48,493 bases of DNA, from NCBI GenBank assembly GCA_002238725.1, contig MPMX01000032.1:1-48493 (forward strand), given 5' to 3'. Made by a program: the position numbers and the translations under genes. Shown one piece after another: positions 8,006-17,732 of the stretch (the stretch's first letter is position 1; the number at the start of each line of letters is the position of its first letter). The stretch comes from Rhodospirillaceae bacterium bin65 (GTDB lineage Bacteria > Pseudomonadota > Alphaproteobacteria > Bin65). The notes under the pieces are model-generated. The model was not told the DNA's origin. It saw nothing but the letters and a program-made list of their open reading frames with translations, and did no database searches.

Positions 8006-9337
8006 CTAGCGCCCCCCTGCCCCGTTGCCCGCGCCCATATAGCCGGCCCAGGCCTGCATCATGTGGCGCAGCGGCATCTCGCTCATCGTGCCGGGCGCGC
8101 TGTAGAGTACGCCGTCGCGCTCGCTGTCCGTGCCGTAGTTGCGGTGCAGGCTGACCCAGTCGCCGCCCTCGCTCGCCAGGCCGTTGTGGCATTTCCAGAA
8201 ATTGTGCAGATCGTCGGCGTTGACCATCGTCGAGGGCGCGTTGACCAGATAGTAATAGTCGAGCGCCCGGCGGTAGATCGCCTCTGGCGCGCCCTTGAGC
8301 CGGAAATGCCAGATCTCGGTCAGTGTGCGGTCGACGCCTAGGGGCCGGATCGCGCGCAACTGCTGGAGCGGCGGCTGGACCGAGAGGCTGGGATAGACCA
8401 GGACATGGTGCAGGTCGGTCGAGAGGATGGCCTCGCCCTTCTCCTCGCCGTGGGCCTGCTTGAGCAGGGTCTCGTATTCCACCGTGTCCGGATCCTGCGG
8501 GCGCAGGCCCATATAGCCGGCAAGGAAGCAGTGGCCATAGGGATGGCCGACCGTGTCGAACTTGCCCCAGTCCTCGATCGGCGTCTTGAAGGCGGAGATG
8601 AAGCTGTAGGCGAGCGGCGGCTTCTGGCCGTCGCGCTTCTCGATCTCGCGCTCGACCTGGCCGGCCGAGACGCCGGTCGATTCGTGGGTCGCCGAGGGGT
8701 GCGAGACGTCGAGCTGGTTCTCCAGGAAGATCTTCCAGTTGGATTTCTGGATCATGCGGAAACAGTCGCCGACGACCTCGACATCGCCGTCCGGCGCCCG
8801 GTCGACCAGCTGGTCGAAGGTCAGCGTCGCGCCGCCGAGAAAGGTCTCGAGATCGGGCCCATCGGGCGAAAGCGAGGCGAAATAGAAGCCGCGGTAGTTG
8901 TCGACCCGCGCCGCCGGTTTGAGGCCCGCATCGCCCTCGGCGAGCTTCATTCGCGTGCCGTCATAGCCGCTCGTCGCCGGGATGCTGGCGACGGTGCCGT
9001 CGAAATTGTACATCCAGGCGTGGTAGGAGCAGCGGAAGCGCTGCCCGGCATTGCCGCTGCGGTCCGAGCACAGCATGGCGCCGCGGTGCGGGCAGCGGTT
9101 GTAGAACACCCGGATTTCGCCGTCCTTGCCGCGCACCATGATCATCGGCTGGCGGCCGATCCGGGCGGTGTAATAGTCGCCCGGTGCCTTCACCTGGCTC
9201 TTGTGGCCGACATAGGTCCACAAGGTCTCGTGGATCCGTTCCATCTCCAATTCGAAGATGTCCGGATCGGTGTAGCACAGCCGGTGGACCCGGTCGGGCT
9301 CCACCAGGCCGGAAATATCGCGATCGCCGTTGCGCAC
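8006..9337 (-). CDS. Rieske non-haem iron dioxygenase, alpha subunit
   Basis: 443 residues from GTG at 9337, chosen because AGGGAGAG lies just upstream; the frame is open to 9427 but without such a site. The Rieske [2Fe-2S] ligands are C82 and H84 (RCPHRG) and C103 and H106 (CSYHAW). The mononuclear iron site is in NWKIFLENQLDVSHPSATHE, with H213, H218 and the bridging D210; the third carboxylate is probably in the C-terminal third. The family hydroxylates aromatic rings to cis-dihydrodiols using electrons from a reductase/ferredoxin. The substrate (benzoate-, salicylate- or PAH-like) is not determinable. Confidence 0.92.
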   Translation of the reverse strand: MRNGDRDISGLVEPDRVHRLCYTDPDIFELEMERIHETLWTYVGHKSQVKAPGDYYTARIGRQPMIMVRGKDGEIRVFYNRCPHRGAMLCSDRSGNAGQRFRCSYHAWMYNFDGTVASIPATSGYDGTRMKLAEGDAGLKPAARVDNYRGFYFASLSPDGPDLETFLGGATLTFDQLVDRAPDGDVEVVGDCFRMIQKSNWKIFLENQLDVSHPSATHESTGVSAGQVEREIEKRDGQKPPLAYSFISAFKTPIEDWGKFDTVGHPYGHCFLAGYMGLRPQDPDTVEYETLLKQAHGEEKGEAILSTDLHHVLVYPSLSVQPPLQQLRAIRPLGVDRTLTEIWHFRLKGAPEAIYRRALDYYYLVNAPSTMVNADDLHNFWKCHNGLASEGGDWVSLHRNYGTDSERDGVLYSAPGTMSEMPLRHMMQAWAGYMGAGNGAGGR

Positions 9338-9430
9338 AGGACTCTCCCTCGCCGTGTCGCGGTCTGGCGGAGAAAATGCCGGATGAAGCGGGTTGCAGCA
9401 AGCGCAAAGGCCCGATTCGCCGTCCAAGCT

Positions 9431-9655
9431 CTACGGCCAGAGCGCATCCAGCGGGAAGGTAACTGCGTCGAAGGGCGGGATGGAGACAGGGTCGTCGTTG
9501 CGCGCCGTGGCGATCAGGACCCATTCGCCATCGCGAAGTTCGAACGCTTCCAAATCGCGCGCGGCCGGATCGACGAACCAGAGATGGCGAACGCCCTCGC
9601 GGGCATAGACCGGCCGTTTGCCGTGGCGGTCGAAATCGCGCGGCGTTGAGGTCGT
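9431..9655 (-). pseudogene. C-terminal remnant of a Uma2-family (DUF820) nuclease-like gene
   Basis: The minus strand encodes RDFDRHGKRPVYAREGV, then HLWFVDPAARDLEAFELRDG and PPFDAVTFPLDALWP, the C-terminal half of a Uma2 endonuclease-fold protein, stopping at 9431. The upstream half (the N-terminal strands and catalytic Asp/Glu) is missing and the frame runs instead into the neighbouring flavoprotein gene in a wrong frame. It is therefore a truncated relic. It lies between the dioxygenase and WrbA-type genes and suggests past insertion or deletion here. Confidence 0.65.
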
Positions 9656-9759
9656 TTGAGGGCGGCCTGGGGTCGGGCCATCGCAAAACTCTCCCGACAA
9701 GCGAGGCGCCGAACCTAGCATGGCGGGGCCCTGAACGGTAGGACCGCCGCGGCGTTCCT

Positions 9760-10377
9760 TCAGCAGTCCGCCGCCAGCGCTGCGGCGGTTTCGGCGAGCG
9801 CCGCGCCCTGGATGCGCGCCATCGCCAGTTCCGCCGGGCTGGGGCGTTCGCCGGCGCCGCGGGTGATGGTGCCGGCGCCGAGCGGGCTGCCGCCATGCAC
9901 CGCCGACTGGTCCATCACCTCCGCGGCGCGCAGGCCGAGCGGCACCAGCGTCATGCCATGGGTGCCGAGCAGCGACCACAGGGCGAGGATCGCGCTTTCC
10001 CGCCCGCCGCCGGAGCCGGCGCCCACGAATACGGTCGCCGGCTTGCCGATCAGGGCGCCGTCGAACCACATTTGGCCGGTCCGGTCGAGGAAGACCCGGA
10101 GCGCCCCGCTCATCGAGCCGAAATGCACCGGCGTGCCGAGCGCAAGCCCATCGCAGGCCAGCAGGTCGGCCGGCTCGGCGACCGGAACATCGGCGAAGGC
10201 GGCCCGCTTCTCCGCATAATCCGGCCCCTGGATCGACGGCGCTTCGGCAATCTCCGGCACCTGTTTCAGGGTCACGGCCGCGCCGGCGTCCGCCGCGCCA
10301 TCGGCAACGGCCCGGGCCATCTTCCAGGTCGCGCCGCCGGTCGAATGAAACAAAACCAGGATGCGGGGCTCGTTCAT
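9760..10377 (-). CDS. WrbA-type NAD(P)H:quinone oxidoreductase / flavodoxin-fold protein
   Basis: 205 residues with a flavodoxin fold: N-terminal LVLFHSTGGATWKMA FMN-phosphate loop, GLALGTPVHFGSMSGALRVFLD, KPATVFVGAGSGGGRESA, and the C-terminal GGSPLGAGTITRGAGERPSPAEL that is characteristic of WrbA. These proteins reduce quinones by two electrons with FMN, avoiding radical formation. Length matches WrbA (about 200). It is divergent from the NIPSNAP gene. Proximity to ring-dioxygenase genes fits a role in handling quinones, which is inference. Confidence 0.85.
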   Translation of the reverse strand: MNEPRILVLFHSTGGATWKMARAVADGAADAGAAVTLKQVPEIAEAPSIQGPDYAEKRAAFADVPVAEPADLLACDGLALGTPVHFGSMSGALRVFLDRTGQMWFDGALIGKPATVFVGAGSGGGRESAILALWSLLGTHGMTLVPLGLRAAEVMDQSAVHGGSPLGAGTITRGAGERPSPAELAMARIQGAALAETAAALAADC

Positions 10378-10426
10378 CGCGCTACTCTATGCCGACAGCA
10401 GGACGGATTGAAACCGGGAGCACGCC

Positions 10427-10738
10427 ATGCCGGAGAACGCAACGATTATCGAAATGCGCATCTACACCGCCCATGTCGGCAGGGCCGCCGCCTTCGTCGC
10501 GCTGTACCGGGAGAAGGGCCTGCCGATCCAGGAGCCGATCCAGGGCGGATTGCTTGGCCTGTACCGCACCGAGTTCGGCCCGATGAACCAGGTCATCCTG
10601 CTGTGGGAATATCCGGACCATGCCGCGCGCGACGCGAGGCGCGCCGCCCTGCTCGAAGCGCCCGGCTGGATGGATTTCCTGCGCGAGGCCGCACCCCTGA
10701 TCCAGAGCGAGGAAAGCCGGCTGCTCCTGCCGGCGTGA
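10427..10738 (+). CDS. NIPSNAP-family protein
   Basis: 103 residues with one NIPSNAP (dimeric alpha/beta barrel) domain: IIEMRIYTAHVGRAAAFVALY, GLLGLYRTEFGPMNQVILLWEY, then ARDARRAALLEAPGWMDFL. The family is common in catabolic clusters and has no settled reaction. ATG at 10427 follows a GGGAGCACGCC stretch. It is a single plus-strand gene between two minus-strand genes. Confidence 0.87.
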   Translation: MPENATIIEMRIYTAHVGRAAAFVALYREKGLPIQEPIQGGLLGLYRTEFGPMNQVILLWEYPDHAARDARRAALLEAPGWMDFLREAAPLIQSEESRLLLPA

Positions 10739-10742
10739 GGCC

Positions 10743-12119
10743 CTATGCGGCCGGATCGAGCGTATTGAGGGTCAGCGCGGCGTCGATGGCGTCGACAATG
10801 GCATCGGAATCCGCCCGCTCGACGACCAGCGGCGGCGACAGGATCATGATATTCGCGGCGACCCGGACCAGGGCGCCGTGCTCATAGGCCAGATTCGCCA
10901 GCTCCCCGACATATTTCAGGCCGGCCGGCGTCTTGGCGTCCCGGTCGCTGACGAACTCCAGCGCCAGCATCAGCCCCTTGCCCCGCGCACTGCCGACGGT
11001 CTCGTGCCTGGCCTGCAGATCGGCCAAACGGGAGAGCATGTAATCGCCCTCGCCCTGGGAATTGCCCGGCAGATCCAGCTTGAACGTCTCTTCCAGACAG
11101 GCGAGCGCCGCCGCGCAGCCGACCGGATGGCCGGAATAGGTATAGCCGTGGAAGATGGCGCCCAGCATGTCCTTGTTGTTCCGGAACGCCTCTTCGATCC
11201 GGGCGTTCACCACGCAGGCGCCGAGCGGGAAATAGCCGGAGGTGATCGCCTTGGCGATGCACATCATGTCCGGTTTCACGCTCCAGCCGCGGCTGCCGAA
11301 CCAGTTGCCGGTGCGGCCGAAGGCGGTGACCACCTCATCGGCGATCAGCAGGATATCGTAGCGGTCGAGCAGCGCGCGCAACTTCGGCCAGTAGGATGGA
11401 GGCGGCACGATGACACCCCCGGCGCCCTGCACCGGCTCGGCGATGAAGGCCGCGACGGTCTCGGGATCCTGGAACTTTATCTCGTCTTCCAGCGCGGCGA
11501 TGCACAGGTCCGCCAGCCGCTCCGGGTCGGTTTCGTCGAAGGGATTGCGGTAGGCGAAGGGCGCCGGCACATGGTGGCAGCCGGGCATCAACGGCTCGTA
11601 GGCCCGGCGGAAGTTGCTGTTGCCGTTGACCGACGCGCCGCCGAAATGGGTGCCGTGATAGCCCTTCTTGAGGGACAGGAACTTGGTCCGGTCCGGCTGC
11701 CCCTTGACCTTCCAGTATTGCCGGGCCAGGCGCAGCGCCGATTCCACCGAATCCGAGCCGCCCGAGGTGAACAGCGCCCGGCGCATGTCTTCCGGCGCCA
11801 GGATTTCCGCCAGCCGGTAACCCAGTTCGATGATCCCGGGATGGGTCGTGCCGCGGAAGCCGGCGTAATAGGGCAGCCGCGCCAGTTGGTCGGCCATAGC
11901 CTGTTTGATCGGCTCGCAGGAATAGCCCAGATTGACGTTCCACAGCCCGGCGACCGCATCGACCACCGTCGCGCCGTCGAGATCCGTGATCCGCACCCCT
12001 TCGCCCGAAACGATGATCCGTGGCGGAATGGCCTCCATCTCGTTCGGATGGGCCATCGGGTGCCAGACCTGCTTGGCGTTATTCTCTTTCAGGAAATTCG
12101 AATTCGGAACGTCGAGCAT
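10743..12119 (-). CDS. Class III (omega) aminotransferase, PLP-dependent
   Basis: 458 residues from ATG at 12119 (AGGGGA about 9 bases upstream; a start at 12155 would add 12 atypical residues). Motifs: QVWHPMAHPNE near the N-terminus, TSGGSDSVESALRLAR cofactor-binding segment, LLIADEVVTAFGRTGNW with the PLP-contacting Asp, and CIAKAITSGYFPLGA with the Schiff-base lysine. The family moves omega-amino groups (beta-alanine, taurine, GABA, diamines) onto pyruvate. It is the last gene of a minus-strand run that includes the P450 and TauABC-like importer, so it may act on the imported amine; alanine dehydrogenase is also close. Taurine:pyruvate aminotransferase is a reasonable but unproven assignment. 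Confidence 0.88.
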   Translation of the reverse strand: MLDVPNSNFLKENNAKQVWHPMAHPNEMEAIPPRIIVSGEGVRITDLDGATVVDAVAGLWNVNLGYSCEPIKQAMADQLARLPYYAGFRGTTHPGIIELGYRLAEILAPEDMRRALFTSGGSDSVESALRLARQYWKVKGQPDRTKFLSLKKGYHGTHFGGASVNGNSNFRRAYEPLMPGCHHVPAPFAYRNPFDETDPERLADLCIAALEDEIKFQDPETVAAFIAEPVQGAGGVIVPPPSYWPKLRALLDRYDILLIADEVVTAFGRTGNWFGSRGWSVKPDMMCIAKAITSGYFPLGACVVNARIEEAFRNNKDMLGAIFHGYTYSGHPVGCAAALACLEETFKLDLPGNSQGEGDYMLSRLADLQARHETVGSARGKGLMLALEFVSDRDAKTPAGLKYVGELANLAYEHGALVRVAANIMILSPPLVVERADSDAIVDAIDAALTLNTLDPAA

Positions 12120-12268
12120 CGGATCAGGTCCCCTGCCTGCCACAATCGATCGCAAGCGGCCGCCCCTTGCTTCGCGTTCGGCCCTTGCCGGTGTTCTGAA
12201 TGTCTAGCGCGGCGGTTTGTAGCCCGGATGCCGCCGCGCCGTCGATACGCCCGTTGCGATAGCCAGAA

Positions 12269-13588
12269 TTACGGGTTGGCGCTTGCGTCCCATTCGACCT
12301 CAAGGTTCTGGACGCCGCGAAAGGTCAGGGTCCGGATATAACTGAACTGCTGACCCGGTTTCAGGCGCATGTGCGGCAGGCGGCGGACCAGCTCTTCGAG
12401 GATCACCTTCAGTTCCATGCGGGCGAGCGGCGCGCCCATACAGAAGTGCGCGCCGTGGCCCAGACCTAGATGCCGCCGGGCGTTCTTCCGCGCCGGATCG
12501 AATTCCTCCGGGTTTTCGAAGACGCCCGGATCGCGGTTGCCTGAGCCCATCATGATGAGCACCTTGCCGCCCTCGGGAATCGGCATCCCGGCGATTTCCG
12601 TATCTTTCGTCGCGATCCGCCGCCAAGCGAAGATCGAACTGTCGTAGCGCAGTATCTCTTCGACGGCGTTCGGAATCAGGGATGGATCGGCGACCAGCTG
12701 CTCCCACTTGCGCCTGTCGGTCAGCAGTTTCTTGAGCCCGTTCGCCGACGCCTGGGTCGTCGTCTCGTGGCCGGCGAACTGCATCAGGAACATGACGTTG
12801 CGCAGATAGTTGATCGAGAAGCGCGACGGGTCTTCCCGATACAGCCGCACCATGTCGCCCAGATAGTTGTCGCCCGGGTTCTTGAGCGCGTTGTCCACCA
12901 GCTCGACGGTAAAGTCCCACGATGCGCCCATGTCGGCCATCATTTCGACCTGCGCCGCGTCGCTTGGGAAGCCCCAGTTGACGATGGCGCGCTTCGAGCC
13001 GAGCTCCTTGACCATGACCGCCTTGTCGTCCGGCGCGCCGAGAAAGATAAAGATGGCCAGCGCCGGTACTTCGTAGAGCATCTGGCCGACAAGCTCAGCC
13101 TCGCCGTCGTCGATGAAGCATTCGATGTAGCGGGTGACGATCTCCCGCACCCGCGGTTCGACCTCATTGACCCGCTTCGGCGTGAAGGCGTCGCCGAATG
13201 TCTTGCGGTGCGCCCTGTGGGTCGCGGAGTCTTCGTCTACCAGAGCCGGTTCGACCCCGATGTTCAGGGCATCCCTCGCCTCGGCCGCGGCCGGGCAGAG
13301 CGAACGCACCGGATGCCGCGCCACGATCGGCGAAAAGGTTTCCGGGTCACGGAACACGCGGACGCAGTCGACGTATTTCATCACGACCCAGCAGTCCATT
13401 TCCGGGCTGTAGAAGACGGGCTCGGCATCGCGCGTTTCGGCGAAAAACTGGTACGGATCGGCGATATATTCGTCGGAGAACGGCAGAAAGGCCCGGCCTG
13501 CGGCCGTTACCGGACAGCCGGCGCCGACAGGCCCGGCGCCATCGTCCGGATCGGACTGGAACATGCCGAATGCCGGCTTGTCTTCCAT
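12269..13588 (-). CDS. Cytochrome P450
   Basis: 439 residues, soluble bacterial class. I-helix FAGHETTTQ (oxygen activation), K-helix ExxR in VEEILRYDSS, and the haem loop LGLGHGAHFCMGAPLARME with the cysteine ligand near residue 383. No membrane anchor. It lies about 100 bases downstream of the importer permease gene and about 150 bases upstream of the aminotransferase, all on the minus strand. No ferredoxin or reductase is adjacent. The position suggests oxidation of the imported substrate or its product, but the sequence does not identify the substrate. Confidence 0.92.
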   Translation of the reverse strand: MEDKPAFGMFQSDPDDGAGPVGAGCPVTAAGRAFLPFSDEYIADPYQFFAETRDAEPVFYSPEMDCWVVMKYVDCVRVFRDPETFSPIVARHPVRSLCPAAAEARDALNIGVEPALVDEDSATHRAHRKTFGDAFTPKRVNEVEPRVREIVTRYIECFIDDGEAELVGQMLYEVPALAIFIFLGAPDDKAVMVKELGSKRAIVNWGFPSDAAQVEMMADMGASWDFTVELVDNALKNPGDNYLGDMVRLYREDPSRFSINYLRNVMFLMQFAGHETTTQASANGLKKLLTDRRKWEQLVADPSLIPNAVEEILRYDSSIFAWRRIATKDTEIAGMPIPEGGKVLIMMGSGNRDPGVFENPEEFDPARKNARRHLGLGHGAHFCMGAPLARMELKVILEELVRRLPHMRLKPGQQFSYIRTLTFRGVQNLEVEWDASANP

Positions 13589-13688
13589 CTCGCCCGCTCA
13601 GCGGTCGCAGCATCTGCCGGCCCCGTTCGCCGGCCGGCGATGCCGTTTCCGCTGCTCCCTTGCAGGACGCCGCCGCTTCTCCGCCGGC

Positions 13689-14555
13689 CTACCCCTTGCC
13701 GCGCCAGGGAATGAGCTTGCGTTCGAGCATCCGCATCAGGATTTCGATGGCGAAGCCGATCAGCCCGATGATGACGATGCCGATCACCACGATATCGGTG
13801 TTCAGGAAGTTCTTGGCGATCATGATCATCGAACCGATGCCCCGGTCGGCCGCAACAAGTTCGGCCGCCACAACCGTGCCCCAGCAGACGCCCATGGCGG
13901 TGCGCAGGCCGGTGAAGATTTCCGGCAGGGCATTTGGCAGGATGACCCGGAGCAGAACCTGGAGCTTGGACGCGCCCAGCGAATAGGCGGCGTGGACCTT
14001 GGACACGCGCACGCTGTTTACGCCGGCGCGCGCCGCGATGATCATGATGAACAGCGAGGCCAGGGCCAGCAGGAATATCTTGGCGAACTCGTCGATGCCG
14101 AACCACAGGATGATCAACGGGATCAGCGCCAGCGGGGGGATCGGCCGGATGAACTCGACGATCGGATCGAAAATCCCCTTGGCGACGGACCAGAGCCCCA
14201 TGGCGAAACCGAGCGGAATGCCGATCAAGGCGCCGTACACGACGCCCGACAACACCCTGTAAACGCTGATCCAGATATGGTCCCAAAGGGCGATGTTGCG
14301 GAAGCCTTCGTTGGCCAGTTTTCCGACGCGATCGAATACGGCATCGAGCCCCGGCCAGTAGATCGGATTGATCCATTCCGCCGCCGTCGCCACCCACCAA
14401 AGTATGATGAAGGCGAGCACAGAGATGACGCCATAGCCGCGGCCGGAATTGACCGCCGAGGCATCTCCGAACTTGACCGTTTTCTGCCGCGTGAAGCTGT
14501 TATCGGCCAGGCCCAGCCAGACCATCCAGCCCGAAGGTTGTTGCTGGCTGCTCAT
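13689..14555 (-). CDS. ABC importer permease, TauC/SsuC type
   Basis: 288 residues with about six membrane spans and the BPD_transp_1 EAA loop (SLGASKLQVLLRVILPNALPEIFTGLR) that docks the ATPase. The N-terminal 50 residues are cytoplasmic and unremarkable. The start overlaps the ATPase stop (ATGA). It is the membrane channel of the nitrate/sulfonate/taurine-type importer encoded at 13689-16496. Confidence 0.9.
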   Translation of the reverse strand: MSSQQQPSGWMVWLGLADNSFTRQKTVKFGDASAVNSGRGYGVISVLAFIILWWVATAAEWINPIYWPGLDAVFDRVGKLANEGFRNIALWDHIWISVYRVLSGVVYGALIGIPLGFAMGLWSVAKGIFDPIVEFIRPIPPLALIPLIILWFGIDEFAKIFLLALASLFIMIIAARAGVNSVRVSKVHAAYSLGASKLQVLLRVILPNALPEIFTGLRTAMGVCWGTVVAAELVAADRGIGSMIMIAKNFLNTDIVVIGIVIIGLIGFAIEILMRMLERKLIPWRGKG

Positions 14556-15433
14556 GCCGCATCTCCCGCTTGACCCATGATTTCCTCTTCCATTTCCCAG
14601 ATCATGGAGAGGATTTCCTCACGTTTTTCGATAAAGTCCGGCGAAGCTTTGATTTCCCGCGGGCTTTCGTTCAGCCCCCGCTTGGCGAACGGCAGGCGGT
14701 ATTCCCGTTCGATCCGTCCCGGCCGCGGCGCCATCACGATCAGACGCTCGCCCAAGAACAGGGCTTCTTCCACCGAATGGGTGATAAGGATGATGGTTTT
14801 CCGGGTCTCGTCCCAAAGCTGAAGCACAAGACCCTGCATCTTTTCGCGCGTCAGCGCGTCGAGCGCGCCCAGCGGTTCGTCCATCAGGATCACTTCCGGA
14901 TCGTTCGCCAGGCAACGGGCCAGCGCCACGCGCTGCTGCATCCCGCCCGAGAGTTGGTAGACCGGTTTCTTGCCGAAGTCCTGGAGGCCGACCGTCTCGA
15001 GAAGATGCTCGACCGTCACCTTGATATCGGCCGATGACTTGCCCGCCATTTTCGGACCGAAGGCGATGTTCTTTTCAACGGTCAGCCACTCGAACAGGGC
15101 GCCCTGCTGAAACACCATGCCGCGTTCCGCCCCGGGGCCTGTGACAACCGAAGCGTCGGTATCGGCGATCATGCCGCGGTCGGCGCCCGGCCCGGTGACG
15201 ACCGAGGCGCCGCCGTTTGCCTGCGGGTCCTGCAGGACGACCTGGCCCGCGGTGGGCGACAAAAATCCGGCGATGATGTTGAGCAAGGTCGTCTTGCCGC
15301 AACCGGACGGGCCCAGAACCGACATCAGTTCCCCGGGCTGCAGGTCGAGCGACACATGGTCGAGCGCGCGCACCGGATCACCGCCGGGCACGGTGAAAAC
15401 CATCGAAATGTCCTGAATTGAGAGCGCTTTCAT
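14552..15433 (-). CDS. ABC importer ATPase, TauB/SsuB type, with an internal 18-residue duplication
   Basis: 293 residues. Walker [11 protein letters not shown] (41-50), Q-loop [14 protein letters not shown], signature [14 protein letters not shown], Walker [13 protein letters not shown] and switch THSVEEA are all intact. Directly before the Q-loop the sequence repeats: [13 protein letters not shown] at 76-88 and [13 protein letters not shown] at 94-106. Relatives have one copy of this TGPG-DRG element. The frame is kept and the DNA copies have diverged, so the duplication is not an assembly artefact of yesterday. It powers the TauC-like permease encoded downstream. The start is separated from the binding-protein gene by a terminator hairpin. 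Confidence 0.9.
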   Translation of the reverse strand: MKALSIQDISMVFTVPGGDPVRALDHVSLDLQPGELMSVLGPSGCGKTTLLNIIAGFLSPTAGQVVLQDPQANGGASVVTGPGADRGMIADTDASVVTGPGAERGMVFQQGALFEWLTVEKNIAFGPKMAGKSSADIKVTVEHLLETVGLQDFGKKPVYQLSGGMQQRVALARCLANDPEVILMDEPLGALDALTREKMQGLVLQLWDETRKTIILITHSVEEALFLGERLIVMAPRPGRIEREYRLPFAKRGLNESPREIKASPDFIEKREEILSMIWEMEEEIMGQAGDAA

Positions 15434-15476
15434 CGCCTCTCCCCTGTTCTCGCCGCGACGGATCGATGCGGGGCGA

Positions 15477-15509
15477 AAGAAAAAGGCGCGGCCCCGAAGG
15501 ACCGCGCCT
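15477..15509 (-). terminator. Rho-independent terminator between binding-protein and ATPase genes
   Basis: On the minus strand an 8-base GC-rich stem (AGGCGCGG with CCGCGCCT, at 15484-15491 and 15502-15509) is followed by a T-rich run. It lies 10 bases after the binding-protein stop and 44 bases before the ATPase start. It probably makes the binding protein more abundant than the transporter subunits, a common arrangement for importers. Confidence 0.75.
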
Positions 15510-15518
15510 GTTCAGGCT

Positions 15519-16496
15519 TTACTTGAGGAAACTGGCGTTGACGGTGCCACTATAGCTGGCCAACGCTTTTTCCAGTTGCTTTTGCTGCACGAAGAAGTCC
15601 GCGACTTCCTTCATGAATTTCTGGACGGTTCCGCCCATCCAGGCCGCCGAAGCCTGCGCCTTGTTGGACGGGAAAGAGAACATCCGGATCATGTTGGCGG
15701 TGGCGGCGTTGTCCATGCCCGCAGCCTTGGCGATCTTCCCCAGTGCCGCCTTCGGATCCTTGTTATAGGCCGCATTGGCCGCGTCCGTGACGTCCATGAA
15801 TTTCTGGACCAGTTTCGGATGTTTCTTGATGAAGTCCTCGTTGGCCGAGATCACGTCGAAGACACGGATGCCGATGGCTTCCTGCTCCTTGGCCGTCATC
15901 AAATACTCGCCCTTCTCCTTCATGCGCAGCATCGGGCCGCCGAAGGCACAGCCCATGACGATGTCGCCGCGGGCAAACGCAACGGCCGCATCGGCGCCGT
16001 TCATCTGCACCATGTTCACCTTAGTGGCGTCGACGCCCAGATGGTCGAGCATGCGCAGCAGCTTGTAGTGGGTCACGTTGCCGATCGGCGTGCCGACCTT
16101 CTTGCCTTCGAGCTGCTTGGCGTTGGCCTTGGTGATGCCGGAGGCCTTGCTGATGACGCAGTTGTCGGCCTCGGCATAGGACACGGCGACGCCGATCAGC
16201 CTCAGTTTCAGGCCCTTGGAAACGGCGACGACGAACGGCACGAGGCCCTGGCTGTAGGCGATCTGGACTTTGCCGGACGCCATGGCGGCCGACATTTCGT
16301 TGCCGTTGCCGAAGGCGCGCCAGTTGACCTTGACGCCCATTTCCTTGTCGTAGGTCTTGTCGAGCTGGGCGACCTGGTTGGCGGTCGGCCATTCCTGGAA
16401 ATAGGCGACGGTGATTTCCTTGAGCTGGGCCTGCGCAGCAGGAGCCGCGACGGCCAGCACCGCTGCCCCCAGGGCGAGGTTACGGAGAAGTTTCAT
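15519..16496 (-). CDS. Periplasmic substrate-binding protein, TauA/SsuA type
   Basis: 325 residues from ATG at 16496 (GGAAGGA upstream). A Sec signal peptide (MKLLRNLALGAAVLAVAAPAAQA) is followed by the NMT1/TauA-type fold: ITVAYFQEWPTANQ at the start of the mature protein, KVQIAYSQGLVPFVVAVSKG, and KKVGTPIGNVTHY. It captures a sulfonate, taurine or related small compound in the periplasm for the importer encoded next. Expression relative to the ATPase and permease is likely set by the terminator at 15477-15509. Confidence 0.9.
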   Translation of the reverse strand: MKLLRNLALGAAVLAVAAPAAQAQLKEITVAYFQEWPTANQVAQLDKTYDKEMGVKVNWRAFGNGNEMSAAMASGKVQIAYSQGLVPFVVAVSKGLKLRLIGVAVSYAEADNCVISKASGITKANAKQLEGKKVGTPIGNVTHYKLLRMLDHLGVDATKVNMVQMNGADAAVAFARGDIVMGCAFGGPMLRMKEKGEYLMTAKEQEAIGIRVFDVISANEDFIKKHPKLVQKFMDVTDAANAAYNKDPKAALGKIAKAAGMDNAATANMIRMFSFPSNKAQASAAWMGGTVQKFMKEVADFFVQQKQLEKALASYSGTVNASFLK

Positions 16497-16613
16497 GGCG
16501 TTATCCTTCCTAGATGGTGGTGACTTGAACACCCTTGCGCGGTGTCCGGTCCCGATTGTTCCGGGGCTTGGGAAGCCTCCCGCCCGGTCTTGTTTCCGGC
16601 CCTTTCCGGCCGG

Positions 16614-17732
16614 TCAGTGCGCGATCGCTACCTCCGGATCGCGAAATTCGTAGCCGAGACTTTCGGCGACGGCTGCATGGGTAATGCGGCCGGCGTGGAC
16701 GTTCAACCCGTTCATCAGATGCGGATCGTCAGCCAGCGCTTGCCGCCAGCCTTTGTCGGCGATGGCCAGCGTATAGGGCAGTGTGGCGTTGTTCAACGCC
16801 TGAGCCGAGGTGCGCGGCACACCGCCCGGCATGTTGGCGACGCAATAATGGACGACGTCGTCGACGACGAAGACCGGATCGTCGTGGGTCGTCGGCCGGG
16901 ACGTCTCGAAGCAGCCGCCCTGGTCGATGGCGACGTCGACCACGACCGCTCCGGGTTTCATCTTGCTGACAAGTTCGGCGGAAACCAGCTTCGGCGCAGC
17001 GGCGCCGGGCACCAGCACGCCGCCGATCACCAGGTCCGCCGTGATGCAATGCCGTTCAATGGCGTCGCGGGTCGAGAACACGGTGTTCAGCGGCCGGCCG
17101 AACTGCCGCCACAGGCGGCGCAGCTGGTCGACGCTGCGATCAAGCACCCAGACATCGGCGCCCATACCGAGCGCGATATGGATGGCGTGGGTGCCGACGA
17201 CGCCGCCACCGATCACCACCACCTTGCCCGGATCGACGCCCGGCACGCCGCCCAAAAGGATGCCCAGGCCGTAATGAGTTTTCTCCAGGTAATAGGCGCC
17301 CGCCTGTACCGCCATGCGGCCGGCCACTTCCGACATCGGCGCGAGCAGCGGCAAGCCGCCGGAAGGCGACGTTACGGTCTCGTAGGCGATGCAAGTCGCG
17401 CCGCTTTGGATCAGGTCGTCGGTCTGCTCGGGATCGGGCGCGAGATGCAGATAAGTGAACAGGATCTGGCCCTCGCGCAGCATCGCGCGTTCCGGCGCCA
17501 GCGGCTCTTTCACCTTGACGATCATTTCGGCTTCGGCGAACACGGCGGCGGCGGATGCCACGATTGAGGCGCCGGCGTCCTCATAGTGCAGGTCGGTCAT
17601 GCCGATCGCCGCGCCTGCACCGCTCTCGACGACGACCCGATGGCCGTGTGCGACCAGTTCGCGGACGTTGCCGGGAATGAGCCCCACCCGGTATTCGTGG
17701 ATTTTCGTTTCCTTCGGAACGCCAATCAGCAT
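16614..17732 (-). CDS. ald: Alanine dehydrogenase
   Basis: 372 residues, the usual length. Motifs: [19 protein letters not shown]-terminus, VKVKEP with the substrate lysine, LHLAPD with the catalytic histidine, and the NAD-binding [16 protein letters not shown]ossmann loop. It oxidises L-alanine to pyruvate and ammonia with NAD. It sits between the TauABC-like importer and a divergent omega-aminotransferase, which fits regenerating the pyruvate acceptor of the transaminases and releasing ammonia. A short AAAGAG-like site precedes ATG at 17732. Confidence 0.95.
   Translation of the reverse strand: MLIGVPKETKIHEYRVGLIPGNVRELVAHGHRVVVESGAGAAIGMTDLHYEDAGASIVASAAAVFAEAEMIVKVKEPLAPERAMLREGQILFTYLHLAPDPEQTDDLIQSGATCIAYETVTSPSGGLPLLAPMSEVAGRMAVQAGAYYLEKTHYGLGILLGGVPGVDPGKVVVIGGGVVGTHAIHIALGMGADVWVLDRSVDQLRRLWRQFGRPLNTVFSTRDAIERHCITADLVIGGVLVPGAAAPKLVSAELVSKMKPGAVVVDVAIDQGGCFETSRPTTHDDPVFVVDDVVHYCVANMPGGVPRTSAQALNNATLPYTLAIADKGWRQALADDPHLMNGLNVHAGRITHAAVAESLGYEFRDPEVAIAH

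Noticed and set aside
8405..9649. 414-residue plus-strand open frame opposite the dioxygenase alpha subunit
   Set aside because: Antisense to a gene with complete Rieske motifs; no recognisable protein.
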